Assembly (NCBI RefSeq): GCF_015160875.1
Contig: NZ_CP063374.1
Location: forward strand, 62,001 to 126,000
Source: Streptomyces chromofuscus
GTDB lineage: Bacteria; Actinomycetota; Actinomycetes; Streptomycetales; Streptomycetaceae
DNA: 64,000 bases
Direction: 5' to 3'
The translations under genes and the position numbers were made by a program. The first letter of the stretch is position 1. The number at the start of each line of letters is the position of its first letter. Positions 39,739-48,987 of this stretch are shown one piece after another. The notes beneath the pieces were generated by a model. It was not told the origin of the DNA. It worked only from the letters and a program-made list of their open reading frames with translations, and made no database searches.

Positions 39739-40686
39739 TCAGTGCTGGTGAGCGGGCCGTCCTTCGCCGCCTGCCGGTTCCGCAGGGCCGGCGGCCTTGT
39801 CGGTCTGCACGGTGAAGGCTGCGGTGCGGACGGTGCCGTTGTGCTGGAAGTCGAGGAAGAGGCGGTAGGTGCCCGCGCTCGGTGCGGCGGCGGTGAAGGA
39901 GATGCCGGGGCCGCTCTTGGTGGTTCCGTCGCCGGGCTCGCCGTTGGGGTGGACGTGGAGGTAGGCCAGATCGCCGGAGCGCAGGGCGACGAGGTGACCG
40001 TAGGCCCCCAGGTAGGGTTCCAGGTCCGTGACCGGCTGCCCGGCCCGGTCGACAGTGAGGGTGAGTTCGGTCGCCTTGCCGGGCCGCAATTCACCGTTGA
40101 GGGTGACGGTGTAGCCGTCGACGGTGGTGGCGGCGGCGGGCTCGGGCAGGGCGGTGGCTTTGTCGGTGCCCGCGGCTGCGAGGTCGGTGCCCAGGGTGAG
40201 GTTGGTGGCGCTTTCGGTGGCCGGGGTGAAGTCGGCGAAGATGCGGTATGAGCCGGCGGCCGGCAGGGTGACGGGGGTGTGCCAGGTGCCGTCGGCGGCC
40301 CGGGTGGGGTGCAGGTGCCGATAGGTGACCAGGTCGCGGGAGGCGAGGATGAGGTGCAGTTCCTTGCCGTGCTCACGGCGGTAGGAGGTGACCGGCCGCC
40401 CCTCCCGGTCGCGGATGGCGAAGCTGAGTTCCTCTGTCTTCCCCGCGGTGATGCTGGGGGTCTTCAGGTCGAGGGTGTATCCGCCCTGGGAAGCCAGCAG
40501 ACCCGCAGGTGAGGTGTCCGCGTGGCTGCCGCCGTGATTTTCGGAGCCCGACCGGGGGTGGTCGGCATGCGTGGCAGGCTCCGGACCCGAGGTGACGGGG
40601 TCGAGGACCGCGCCAAGGCCGTAGGCAGCCGCGAAGATCAGCGCGACGGCGGCGGTGTAGGCCGTGATCTTTACGCCGGTGTTCAT
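39739..40686 (-). CDS. Exported membrane-anchored protein of the copper locus
   Basis: A 315-residue protein with an N-terminal membrane helix (MNTGVKITAYTAAVALIFAA), a His-rich linker (HADHPRSGSENHGGSHAD) and two beta-sandwich repeats. Each repeat ends in a copper-protein-like LHPT/HVHPN turn (DLVTYRHLHPTRAADGTWH and DLAYLHVHPNGEPGDGT). The duplicated fold suggests periplasm-side copper binding or buffering. AAAGGA lies seven bases before the ATG, and CsoR-type palindromes lie 56 bases upstream. It shares this control region with the divergent copZ-like gene. Confidence 0.75.
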   Translation of the reverse strand: MNTGVKITAYTAAVALIFAAAYGLGAVLDPVTSGPEPATHADHPRSGSENHGGSHADTSPAGLLASQGGYTLDLKTPSITAGKTEELSFAIRDREGRPVTSYRREHGKELHLILASRDLVTYRHLHPTRAADGTWHTPVTLPAAGSYRIFADFTPATESATNLTLGTDLAAAGTDKATALPEPAAATTVDGYTVTLNGELRPGKATELTLTVDRAGQPVTDLEPYLGAYGHLVALRSGDLAYLHVHPNGEPGDGTTKSGPGISFTAAAPSAGTYRLFLDFQHNGTVRTAAFTVQTDKAAGPAEPAGGEGRPAHQH

Positions 40687-40741
40687 AACGGATCCTTTCT
40701 CGATGTTGGCGTCACGTTCGAGGGCTGACACACCGAGCTTG

Positions 40742-40835
40742 TACCCCCCTGGGGTATCAGCAAGAGATCGCTGGGCCATTTGCCACACATACCCAGGGGG
40801 GTATATCCGCTGCCGTCACCAGTGCCCCTGGGGTA
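40742..40835. promoter_or_regulatory. Three CsoR-type operators between divergent copper genes
   Basis: TACCCCCCTGGGGTA (40742-40756), TACCCAGGGGGGTA (40790-40803) and TGCCCCTGGGGTA (40823-40835) are G/C-tract dyads typical of CsoR sites. They fill the 173-base divergent promoter region of the exported protein and copZ-like genes. Confidence 0.8.
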
Positions 40836-40859
40836 CATGTACCTTTCGTGGAGGAACCC

Positions 40860-41282
40860 ATGTCCTGCTGCACCCCTGACGGCAGCTGCTCCACCGCAGC
40901 GGCGGAGGCCACCGAGGGCAGCACCACCGGCTACAACGTCTCCGGAACGACGTGCGGCCACTGCAAGGCCACGCTTGCCAAGGGGATGGGCGCGCTGGAC
41001 GGTGTGGTGGCGGTGAACGTCGACCTAGAGGCGGGCCAGGTCGCCGTCACCACCTCCGGGCAGCCCGACGACACGCTGCTGGCGCAGGTCGTCGACGACG
41101 CCGGCTATGAACTGACCGGCCGCGCGAGCTTAAGGCCCCGCCTGCCTGCCGGGCCAGTGAACGGGTCCGGCACCTTCTTCTTCCTTCGTCCGCACCCCAC
41201 AGGCCGAGGAGCAGTGATGGCTACCACGGTCCCCGACGCAGCCGAGGTCGAACTCGCCATGGGCGGCATGACCTGCGCCTGA
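40860..41282 (+). CDS. copZ: CopZ-like copper chaperone reading into a truncated copper ATPase start
   Basis: The ATG follows GGAGGA by six bases. Residues 1-85 are a Cys-rich start (MSCCTPDGSCS) and an HMA domain with GTTCGHCKATLAKGM, a typical Cu(I) chaperone. The frame then runs on through a linker. At about 41217 it includes what looks like a separate start of a copper ATPase (MATTVPDAAEVELAMGGMTC), which ends after one codon more at an IS701 remnant. The normal chaperone probably ended near the Gly-Arg-Ala at residue 87. The chaperone part may still work; the ATPase is lost. Confidence 0.65.
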   Translation: MSCCTPDGSCSTAAAEATEGSTTGYNVSGTTCGHCKATLAKGMGALDGVVAVNVDLEAGQVAVTTSGQPDDTLLAQVVDDAGYELTGRASLRPRLPAGPVNGSGTFFFLRPHPTGRGAVMATTVPDAAEVELAMGGMTCA

Positions 41283-42241
41283 CCAGGGTGGCCAGGGATG
41301 CCGGCGTGGTGGGTGACAGCGGTAGTAGGCGAGTTCACCGGTGCTGCGGTTGCGGCGGATCGGCAGCTGGTGGTGGCCCGGTGCCGCTTCGGCGAGGTCG
41401 ATGACGGCCCAGTCGTAGTATCGCTGTCCCTTTGCGCCGCGTCCGGCCGAGAGCTTCTGCCAGGCCCGCTTCGGCACCTTCTTCGCCAGAGCATCGGCTC
41501 GGAACGTGCCTGCGGCAGTGGGCACTTCGGCCGAGCAGGCCACCGCGAGCACATAGCCGATGCCCCGTTGCTCCAAGGCCGCCCGCAGTTTCGGGTTTCC
41601 GCCGTAGACCTCGTCACCGGTCACCCAGCCCACGCGGTGCCCGGCGTCCAGGAAGCGTTCGATCATCACCCGGGCCAGTTCCGGCTTGGTCGCGAAGACG
41701 GTGTCCTCGCCGAGCCCTGCGGCCTGGCAGCGGTCCGGGTCACTCGTCCAGGAGCGCGGGATGTACAGCTCCCGGTCCACTGCCGCGTGTCCGCGCTCAC
41801 CGGCGTAGACGAGGTAGACGGCGACCTGGGAGTTCTCGATCCGCCCGGCGGTGCCGGTGTACTGGCGCTGGACCCCGACCGTGCGGGTGCCTTTCTTCAC
41901 GTCGCCTGTCTCGTCGACGACCAGCACAGCGGCCTCGTCGTGGAGGTGCTCGACAACGTATTCGCGCACGTCGTCACGGACGGCATCGGCGTCCCACGAG
42001 GCCCGGACAGCAGGTGCTGCATGCCGTGCGGGCCGGCCTCCCCAGCCCACTCGGCGATCGTCCAGCAGTTCTTGCGCGGCAGGTCCGACAGCAGGCCCAG
42101 CAGCAGCCGCCCGGCTCGCAAGCGGGGTTCGTACCGGGCGAACCGGGTCGCGATCCGGCTCATGGCCACCTCGAACGCCTCCCGCCAACGCGCGGGATCT
42201 ATGCTGTGGCCCGCGGCCACCGTCTCTTCGTCAGTCCACAC
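41283..42241 (-). pseudogene. IS701-family transposase, frameshifted and C-terminally truncated
   Basis: The start MWTDEETVAAGHSIDPARWR and IATRFARYEPRLRAGRLLL are in one frame. After a shift near 42005 the catalytic part (VLVVDETGDVKKGTRTVGV, RVGWVTGDEVYGGNPKLRAA) continues in another frame. The last conserved block is missing, cut at the junction with the copper ATPase fragment. It is a different IS701 member from 42738-44298. Confidence 0.8.
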
Positions 42242-42286
42242 AACTCACGATGATCAACGGTGGCCGCACCCCTGCGGTGTCTGCCG

Positions 42287-42664
42287 TCAGTCCCGGACGA
42301 GACAGAACGGGTGTCCTGCCGGATCCGCGAAGATGCGCCAGCTCCGCTTTCCGTCACCCTCGTCGAGCAGTGTGGCGCCCAGTCTGAGGACGTCTTCCTG
42401 AGCTCGATCCAGGTCCTTGACTCCCAGGTCGAGGTGGAACTGCTGGGGCCGAGCGCGGTCCGGCCACCGCGGTGGCTTATGGTCTTCCACCCGCTGAAAG
42501 GCCAGCACCAACCCACCGTCGGTGTGGAGCGTCGCCCAGCCGTCGCCGAGCGACCACCGCGGATCCGGCTGATTCACCACGCCGCCGAGAAGCGACTGGT
42601 AGAACCGGGACAGCTCATCGGCATCGGCACAGTCCAACACCACACACTGCAGCTTGGCAATCAT
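42287..42664 (-). CDS. VOC (glyoxalase/bleomycin-resistance fold) protein
   Basis: A 125-residue protein with the paired beta-alpha-beta-beta-beta modules of the VOC family (LQCVVLDCADADELSRFYQS; FHLDLGVKDLDRAQEDVLRL; RIFADPAGHPFCLV). Metal positions are plausibly His in FHLDLG and Glu or Asp elsewhere. The family includes resistance and isomerase enzymes; the substrate is unknown. The ATG at 42664 begins the first strand. Its upstream region is cut by the IS701 element at 42738. Confidence 0.75.
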   Translation of the reverse strand: MIAKLQCVVLDCADADELSRFYQSLLGGVVNQPDPRWSLGDGWATLHTDGGLVLAFQRVEDHKPPRWPDRARPQQFHLDLGVKDLDRAQEDVLRLGATLLDEGDGKRSWRIFADPAGHPFCLVRD

Positions 42665-42737
42665 GCAGGGCAGCGTAGAACAGCACCGCACACCAGCCTC
42701 AAGCGAGCCTGATCACGATCTACAGCTGGAGTACTAA

Positions 42738-42873
42738 TACTCCAGCCGGACTTCTGTATTTCTCCTGCTCAACGGTCTGGCGGTGGGGAGTGTAGCGGGG
42801 GTGTGGCATCCGCGGGGCGGTCATGGACGGGCTGTCCCACCATCGTGTGCCCGCGCCGCATGTAATGACAGCG
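42738..42873 (+). repeat. Left 136-bp terminal inverted repeat of the IS701 element
   Basis: It begins TACTCCAGCCGGACTTCTG and differs from the right copy at a single base (CTGCTC here, CTGGTC there). Confidence 0.9.
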
Positions 42874-42914
42874 CCGGGCCCGCGCTTGGTGGCGGCGTCG
42901 CCATTGGGACCAGT

Positions 42915-44143
42915 TCACCGCATGGTCGCGGCGTGCAGGACGGCGGCGGGGTTCAGTTGCCAGCAGACGACGGATTTCGGCTGGTGTGAGGTCCACGAGG
43001 TCGGGTGTGTCGGCCTTGTCACCCCTTTTTCGCGCTCCTGCACGGCCATCACCGCGAGGAACGCGTGGGCGAGCATGGCGAGCGTGATGTGCCGGTACCA
43101 GCCCACGTAGCGACGGACCTCGTACTGGTCCAGGCCGCACTCGTTCTTCGCGCTCTGGAAGCACTCCTCGATCTTCCAGCGGCAGCCGGCGACGCGGACC
43201 AGGTCGGCGACGGTGGCCTCCAGCGGAGCGCAGGCGAGGTAGTAGGCGATCTCGTCGGGCTTGCTGATGCTGCGGCGGGCCAGCATCCACCGCTGCCGGG
43301 TCGGCTCGTCGCCGTCGAACTCCCCCACTGCGGGCAGGCGGGCGGCGGCCCAGTCGTAGAACCGTTCGCCCTTGGCTCCCGGCCCCGCCGACAGACGCTG
43401 CCATGCCTCGGGCGGGGCCTGGGCCAGGAGATGGTCGATGCGCGGGCCGTGGACTGGCTGGGACTTTGGCACGGCGACGACGTAGGAGAGACCGCAGTCT
43501 TCCAGGAAGCGCCGGAAGTGCGAGTCCTGTCCGTAGGCGGAATCCGCGGTGACCCAGGCGATGGGGAGTGGGGAGGCGAGGGCGCGACGGATGATGTCGC
43601 GGGCGAGGTCGCCTTTGGTGGCGAAGGTGCGCTCGTCGGGGATGCGGGCGGCTTGGCAGCGTTCTGGGTCGTCTGTCCAGGACTTGGGCAGGTAGAGCTC
43701 GCGGTCGACCAGGGAGTGTCCGCGGGTGGTGGCGTAGGCGGCAAAGACACCGATCTGGCAGTTCTCTGTTCGGCGGCGGTGCCGGAGTATTGGCGTTGCA
43801 CCCCGGCGGAGGTGGTGCCCTTCTTGATGAAGCCGGTGTCGTCGATAATCAACACGCCTTCTGCGTGGCCGAGTTGTCCGGCCACGTAGGCCTGCAGGTC
43901 GTCTCGCAAGCCGTCGGCGTCCCACCGGCTGTGGGAGAGCAGGTGCTGCAGGCCGTGTGGGGTGGCATGGCCGGCGTACTCAGCGAGCTGCCAGCTGCTC
44001 TTTCGGCCGACCGGACCGAGCAGTCCGCGGACGTAGTCCCGCATCCGCCGCCGGGCCTCCACGCGGGAGAAGCGGGCTCCGGTCTGCAGGAAGAGTTCTT
44101 CGAGTTCCAGGTCCCAGGCGTTCGTCGGTACGTCGTGGATCAC
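42915..44143 (-). pseudogene. IS701-family transposase with one frameshift
   Basis: The N-terminal frame starts at 44143 (MIHDVPTNAWDLELEELFLQ) and includes the first catalytic Asp in VLIIDDTGFIKKGTT. Near 43765 the frame changes, and the remainder (SLVDRELYLPKSWTDDPERC, AWVTADSAYGQDSHFRRFLE, CRWKIEECFQSAKNECGLDQ) gives the second Asp and the Glu. Together they make a full-length protein of about 410 residues. Either a single-base loss inactivated it or the shift is translational; loss is more likely. Confidence 0.85.
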
Positions 44144-44162
44144 GACAACGGACTGCTCGTCA

Positions 44163-44298
44163 CGCTGTCATTACATGCGGCGCGGGCACACGATGGTGGG
44201 ACAGCCCGTCCATGACCGCCCCGCGGATGCCACACCCCCGCTACACTCCCCACCGCCAGACCGTTGACCAGGAGAAATACAGAAGTCCGGCTGGAGTA
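44163..44298 (-). repeat. Right 136-bp terminal inverted repeat of the IS701 element
   Basis: Reverse complement of 42738-42873 with one mismatch; it ends at the CTAA target duplication. Confidence 0.9.
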
Positions 44299-45588
44299 CT
44301 AACGGGCTTCCACGGCCGACCGGGTGATGTTCTTGAGGAACAGCACCGGCGTGGCCGCGGTGGCCACCGCGAACACGGCGAAGGCCGGCCGGATGCCGCC
44401 CAGTTCGGCCAGCAGGCCCCCCAGGGCCGCGCCCAGCGGCATGGCGCCGAAGTTGAAGAGCCGGGCCGCCGCGCCGTAGCGGCCGAGCATCTCGTCGGGG
44501 ACCTTGCGCTGGGTGATGGTGCGGGCGTTGACCGTCCACAGCGTGCCGCCCATGCCGCCGAGGAAGGCACCCACCGCCACTGCCCAGATGCTGGTGGTCA
44601 GGGCGGGCAGCGCGACCATCGCGGTGGTGCCGATCAGGTCGGCGAACATTGCCCAGCGGGCACCGAGCAGCCGGTTCACCCAGGTCACCGCTGCTGCGCC
44701 GGCCAGTCCGCCGGTCCCCAGGGCGCTGAGCACAAGGCCGTACTGCTGCGGTCCGAGTTCCATGGCCTGCGTGGCGTAGAGAGGGAGGAGCGCCAGCCAG
44801 GCGCCCCAGACGGCGGCGAGCACGGTGACGACCAGTGCCAGCGTGCGCAGTACCTCGTCGTGCCAGAGGAAGCGCAGCCCCTCGGCGATCCGGCTGTTGA
44901 CCGAGACTGCAGCCGCGTCCGGAGCGGGCCCGTCGGCCCGGAAGCGGCCCACCAGCAGGAGCAGGGCGAGGGCGGCGAGCGCGTAGGAGGCGCCTATCAG
45001 CCCCAGCGCGATGCCTGTCCCGGCGGCCAGCAGCAGCCCTCCGACGAAAGGCCCGGCGAACTCCTGCCCCACGGTCTCGGCTCCCACCATCCAGGCGTTG
45101 GCGCGCTCTCGCCCGGCCGCCGGCACCGCGGCTGGGACCAGAGCGGAGGCGGAGGTGGAGGCCAGTACATCGGCGACACCGAGGACCGCCCCGGCGGTGA
45201 GGAGCTGCCCGAGCGTGACGCCACCGGTCACGGCGGAGACGGTGAGCCAGCCCATCGCCGCCAGCCGCATTCCGTTTGCGCCCCAGAGCAGCCGTCGCCG
45301 GTCGAAACGGTCGACGAGCACGCCGATGTGCAAGGCGACGAGCAGCCAGGGCAGCGTGAGGGTCAGCGAGACGGCGGTGACGTGGGCGGGAGAGCCGGTG
45401 AGCTGGGCGGCCAGCAGGGGCAGAGCCATCTTCATCACGCCGTCGGCGAGGTTGGTCGCGGCGGTGAAGCCGACCAGGACCGCGGTGTTGCGCCGCCCGC
45501 GGTCGGCTGGAGGACAGCCCTCCCGCGTCAGGGCGCCGAGGCTTTTGCCGGTCTTAGCCCGCTGGGACACCGCCGTGACCATGTTCAT
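44299..45588 (-). CDS. MFS transporter
   Basis: A 429-residue transporter with twelve helices. Motif A is visible as DRFDRRRLLWG after helix two and the central loop is long. It belongs to the drug/antibiotic efflux-like group similar to macrolide and enterobactin exporters (MALPLLAAQLTGSPAHVTAV). The stop codon lies in the IS701 target duplication. A CGNR-type regulator is encoded divergently 118 bases away, so the pair looks like a regulator-efflux module. Confidence 0.85.
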   Translation of the reverse strand: MNMVTAVSQRAKTGKSLGALTREGCPPADRGRRNTAVLVGFTAATNLADGVMKMALPLLAAQLTGSPAHVTAVSLTLTLPWLLVALHIGVLVDRFDRRRLLWGANGMRLAAMGWLTVSAVTGGVTLGQLLTAGAVLGVADVLASTSASALVPAAVPAAGRERANAWMVGAETVGQEFAGPFVGGLLLAAGTGIALGLIGASYALAALALLLLVGRFRADGPAPDAAAVSVNSRIAEGLRFLWHDEVLRTLALVVTVLAAVWGAWLALLPLYATQAMELGPQQYGLVLSALGTGGLAGAAAVTWVNRLLGARWAMFADLIGTTAMVALPALTTSIWAVAVGAFLGGMGGTLWTVNARTITQRKVPDEMLGRYGAAARLFNFGAMPLGAALGGLLAELGGIRPAFAVFAVATAATPVLFLKNITRSAVEAR

Positions 45589-45590
45589 CC

Positions 45591-45620
45591 CCTAACTGTC
45601 TAACGTCTTAGCCGGTTAGG
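45591..45620. promoter_or_regulatory. Inverted repeat in the MFS/CGNR divergent promoter
   Basis: CCTAAC (45591-45596) and GTTAGG (45615-45620) flank 18 bases just before the MFS start. Further AACCGGT and GACCGGT copies lie near the regulator promoter (TAGAAT at 45673-45678). This is a likely operator for the CGNR protein. Confidence 0.5.
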
Positions 45621-45706
45621 TCACTGTGGTGCACGTCCCGGCATTCGCGCAACCGGTAAAACGCTTGACCGGTAGAATGACGGAAACCTGCAGGAGGTGA
45701 CCCGCA

Positions 45707-46246
45707 ATGCTGGAGCCGCCGGCCGCAGCCGTCCTGGTGGAGGCGTTCGCCAACACGGTCGACGTGGAAGAGGCCAGCGACGAGATCGCCACCCCGGCCG
45801 GGCTGGCCAACTGGCTGACGGGCCGCGGCCTGCTCAACGCGCCCGCAGAGATCCCCCCCGACGTCCACGACAGCTATGTGGCCCTTCGGGCAGGCATCCG
45901 CGAGGAGTTGGGCAGCCATGTCGGCGACACCCCCGACCCGGAACTGCTTGCCGCGGCGGACCGGGTGCTGGCCGGACATCCCGTACTGGTCACCTCGCGT
46001 GGATTTTTGACCCCTGCGGCGGGGCTGTCCGCGCAGCGCAGGCCGCTGGCCGCGCTGGCGATCGCGTGGAGTGAGCTGGTCACGACCGGGGATGCCGCGC
46101 GGCTCAAGCGCTGCGCGGAGCACACCTGCGGCTGGGCCTTCTGGGACGTATCGAAGAATCGCAGCCGCCGCTGGTGCTCGATGAAGGTGTGCGGGAACCG
46201 TAACAAGACCCGGTCCTACGCGTCCCGGAAGCGGCAGGCGACCTGA
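45707..46246 (+). CDS. CGNR zinc-finger transcriptional regulator (ABATE type)
   Basis: A 179-residue regulator. Residues 1-120 are a helical sensor domain (VLVEAFANTVDVEEASDEIA). The C-terminus is the CGNR zinc finger, with Cys residues in KRCAEHTCGWAFWDVS and RRWCSMKVCGNRNKTRSYAS. AGGAGG lies seven bases before the ATG. It is divergent from the MFS efflux gene and probably controls it. The ligand is unknown. Confidence 0.85.
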   Translation: MLEPPAAAVLVEAFANTVDVEEASDEIATPAGLANWLTGRGLLNAPAEIPPDVHDSYVALRAGIREELGSHVGDTPDPELLAAADRVLAGHPVLVTSRGFLTPAAGLSAQRRPLAALAIAWSELVTTGDAARLKRCAEHTCGWAFWDVSKNRSRRWCSMKVCGNRNKTRSYASRKRQAT

Positions 46247-46560
46247 CCGTCAGCCAGCCGCAACGCTGGGCGGTACGGCACGTGGTGCACATTCGCGTGT
46301 ACCGGGCTGTGCACTTTCACGCGAACGCCGACACTATGTAGGAGTTGACTTCGGCTTCCAGCGCAGCGGCCAGCATCCGCCGTGCGCCTTCCCGAACGCT
46401 CTCATCCAGCAGCGAGCTGCCGCTTGGCGTGGTGCCGTCCTCGTTGACTACCGTAAGCACGGGCGTGCCTTCCCGACCGACGCGGCAACGTCGGCCTTGC
46501 TCGATGACCTATCGATCGATCCATCGGGAAGGTACGCCTCCTTCCGTCAGGAGTGATCCA
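46247..46560. other. Stretch without a recognisable gene
   Basis: An imperfect inverted repeat (GTGCCTTCCCGA near 46467 and TCGGGAAGGTAC near 46526) may be the remains of an insertion-sequence end belonging to the IS5 remnant that follows. Confidence 0.4.
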
Positions 46561-47295
46561 CAGGTACTGAGCATTGCTCCTACCTGGTCGACAACGGCGT
46601 GAAGTGGATGGCCCTGCCGGTCGACTTCCCGTACTGGCGGGCGGTCTACGACTTCTTCCGCCGCTGGCGGGCCTGCGACTATGTGCGTGAACTGCACGAA
46701 CGCCTGCGCCGCACGGCGAGGGAACGCTCAGGCCGCAGCACTGAGCCCAGCGCGGGAGTCATCGACAGTCAGTCGGTGGACGCCTGCGAGACCGTCGGCG
46801 AGGACAGCCGCGGATACGACGGCGGCAAGTCACGCGACGGGCGCAAGCGCCACATCCTGACCGATACCGAGGGCCTGCTCCTGGAGGTGACCGTGACCAC
46901 GGCCGACGTGCACGACTCCAAGGCCGCCCCCGCGCTGCTGGAGACGTTCATGGAAGAGCCGGGCCGGCTGCTGAAGCTGGTGTGGGTCGACAGTGCCTAC
47001 CAGGGCCCCGCACTGGCCGAGGCGTTCGCCCGTCACGGGGTGCGCGTCGAGGTCGTGCCCGCGCTTGGACGGGCGGCGCGGATTTGTCGTACTGGCCCGC
47101 AGGTGGGTCGTGGAGCGCACGCTGAGCTGGCTGCCGCGCTCACGCCGCCTCAACCGCGACCACGAACGCCGCCTCGCCCACCACCCTCAGACGGTGTGGT
47201 GGGCCGCCGTGATCAGGCTGTCCCGGCGCCTGGCCGGCCACGCTCCGCGCCGGCCGGAGAAGCGTCCCGGCCGACGGCTGAAGGCGCGGGCATGA
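46561..47295 (+). pseudogene. IS5-family (IS427-like) transposase, N-terminally truncated with frameshift
   Basis: YLVDNGVKWMALPVDFPYWR, GVIDSQSVDACETVGED and KRHILTDTEGLLLEVTVTTA carry the first two DDE blocks. After a shift near 47075 the third block follows in another frame ([36 protein letters not shown]). There is no start codon with a ribosome site; a stop interrupts the frame just before YLVDNG. Confidence 0.8.
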
Positions 47296-47683
47296 ACCAT
47301 CCGTCCCTCGCCCGCACCAGCCAGCCCCGCCTCTCCAGCACGTAGGCACGGTGCCGGATCTTCCCCACCTCGTTCTTGATCTCCGCATCCCGGCCCACCG
47401 CCCGCGTCAACTCCACCCCGTTCACCGGCGCCGAAGCTGCCACCACCGTAGCGAACACCTCCCGATACAAGCCGCTGAGCACCTCCTCACCCATGCCCGA
47501 CCGCCACACCAGCGGCCGCTCACCATGCCCCGCGCCAGGGCCGCCCGATCCCACAGCGGCAGCCGTCTCACCACCAGACGGCACGTAAACCGGCGTATTC
47601 ACCGGGCTCTCCTCGGCCAGCACCGACACGAGCTCCTCACGTCCCACCCGGGCCCGCCCGACTCGCTCCCGCGCGGCATCCAC
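47213..47683 (-). CDS. Hypothetical protein with winged-helix-like domain, N-terminus probably lost
   Basis: A 156-residue protein whose middle ([20 protein letters not shown] ... [20 protein letters not shown]) looks like a small winged-helix module. The domain order (helical start, linker, basic module) resembles the protein at 13319-13831. In-frame coding continues upstream ([18 protein letters not shown]) to a stop at about 47728 with no start, so the N-terminus seems cut. The 3' end overlaps the IS5 remnant on the other strand. Confidence 0.45.
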   Translation of the reverse strand: MDAARERVGRARVGREELVSVLAEESPVNTPVYVPSGGETAAAVGSGGPGAGHGERPLVWRSGMGEEVLSGLYREVFATVVAASAPVNGVELTRAVGRDAEIKNEVGKIRHRAYVLERRGWLVRARDGWFMPAPSAVGRDASPAGAERGRPGAGTA

Positions 47684-47728
47684 CTCCGCCTGAGCCTGCT
47701 CCAGAACCTCCGTCCAAGTCCCTGTTCA

Positions 47729-48362
47729 TCGAACAGGGACTCCCTTTGCCACAACGCACTGAGAGACGCTGATCATGCCTCAGACGAACACCCCAGTGGG
47801 AGTGCCTGCCCCAGGAACCGCGCTTCAGCAATGACCTGCCGGCGGCCCCTAGCCACCTGGAACGTGACCGGCGTCTGGACCAGCGGCACACCGCCCCGCT
47901 GAGAGAGTGAACTCGAAGACTTCTTCCAGGCGGTGGCGTGGTGCTGACTGCCTGACGCGCGCGGTCGACCGTCGGGCAGACCCCCTGCTTCCGCCCAGCT
48001 CACGTGCATCCTGCTGTGGGACGACGAAAACACCGGCTCCGACCTGCACACCGCCACCCGTTTCTGGCCTCGCGGTCTGCCTGATCACCCAGCGCCGCAT
48101 GCAGCGTCTTCTGATGACGTGCGGCAACCGTCTGCCGTGGCCGACTCCCGCGCTCCTACGAAGAGACTGCGCGCCCTCGGAGAAGTCGTAGCCGAACCCA
48201 ACAGGGCACCGATCTCCTCATGGGAGGCGTGACGCAGTGGCTTCATCGCGCATCCAGAGCCGGACGCCGCGCCGGGATGCGTCGCTGCGGCTGTCACAGA
48301 TCACTGCTCCGTGCTGTCTACATAGATCAGAGGCAAGCTCCTTAGTAAGCGAGGTCTTCAAC
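47729..48362. other. Stretch without a recognisable gene
   Basis: No frame has convincing codon use. The last 60 bases should hold the promoter of the cupin gene. Confidence 0.5.
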
Positions 48363-48776
48363 ATGAGCACCGAAAACGCCAACACGACTCCGCCACCGGC
48401 GACCGTGCAGATCCTCGGCAAGGTCCCGAATGCCCCGGTCCCCGACAACCCCGAGGCCACCACCGTCGTGATCACTCTGCCGCCCGGCAGTCCGGGGAAC
48501 CCGCCGCACCGTCACACCGGCCCTGGGTTCGGTTACGTGGTCAAGGGCGAGATGATTTTCGAGCTGGAGGGCGAGCCGGAGCGCGTCCTCAAGGCCGGGG
48601 AAGCATTCTGGGAGCCGGGGGGTGACGTCATCCACTACCAGGGCGCCAACAACCTTGCGGACGGCGAAACCGTGTACATGGCCACGATCCTCGGCGTGCC
48701 CGGGCAGCCGGTGGTCATACCGGTGAGCGCGGAGGAGCTCGAGGCACGTAAGGACCGCCGGGCACCTCGCCCGTAA
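48363..48776 (+). CDS. Single-domain cupin protein
   Basis: A 137-residue beta-barrel protein. The first cupin motif is PHRHTGPGFGYVVKGEM with two His; the usual Glu is replaced, so metal binding is uncertain. The second motif is EAFWEPGGDVIHYQGAN with a third His. Small cupins of this kind are isomerases, dioxygenases or sensors. The ATG at 48363 follows GCGAGG by eight bases. It appears to be a single gene. Confidence 0.75.
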   Translation: MSTENANTTPPPATVQILGKVPNAPVPDNPEATTVVITLPPGSPGNPPHRHTGPGFGYVVKGEMIFELEGEPERVLKAGEAFWEPGGDVIHYQGANNLADGETVYMATILGVPGQPVVIPVSAEELEARKDRRAPRP

Positions 48777-48987
48777 CGATCAGGTCGGGGGGCCAGCCAC
48801 GGGCCGGCCCCCCTCTGGTCATCTGCTCCCCCGTGCTGTGCAACTGGGTGATGCGGTCCGGCGCAGCGCAAAGGCCTTCAAGGCGCTGTGACCCGGTCGC
48901 CGCCCGTCTTGTCAGGCATGGCCGGCTGCCCCAACTCGCATCTGCAACACGTGCAGCCCTTACGGCGCGCCTCTGAAAGGAAGTTGT

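Larger units (their letters stand above)
42734..44302. mobile_element. IS701-family insertion sequence with 136-bp inverted ends
   Basis: The element is 42738-44298 (1561 bp), flanked by a CTAA target duplication at 42734-42737 and 44299-44302. The terminal inverted repeats, 42738-42873 and 44163-44298, match at 135 of 136 positions. The right duplication contains the TAG stop of the neighbouring MFS gene (read as CTA on the plus strand), so insertion kept that gene intact. Such long ends are far beyond the roughly 20-30 bp usual for this family. Confidence 0.9.

Noticed and set aside
43049..44143. Programmed frameshift in the IS701 transposase
   Set aside because: No slippery run or downstream structure is evident at the frame change near 43765; simple base loss explains it better, although it was not excluded.
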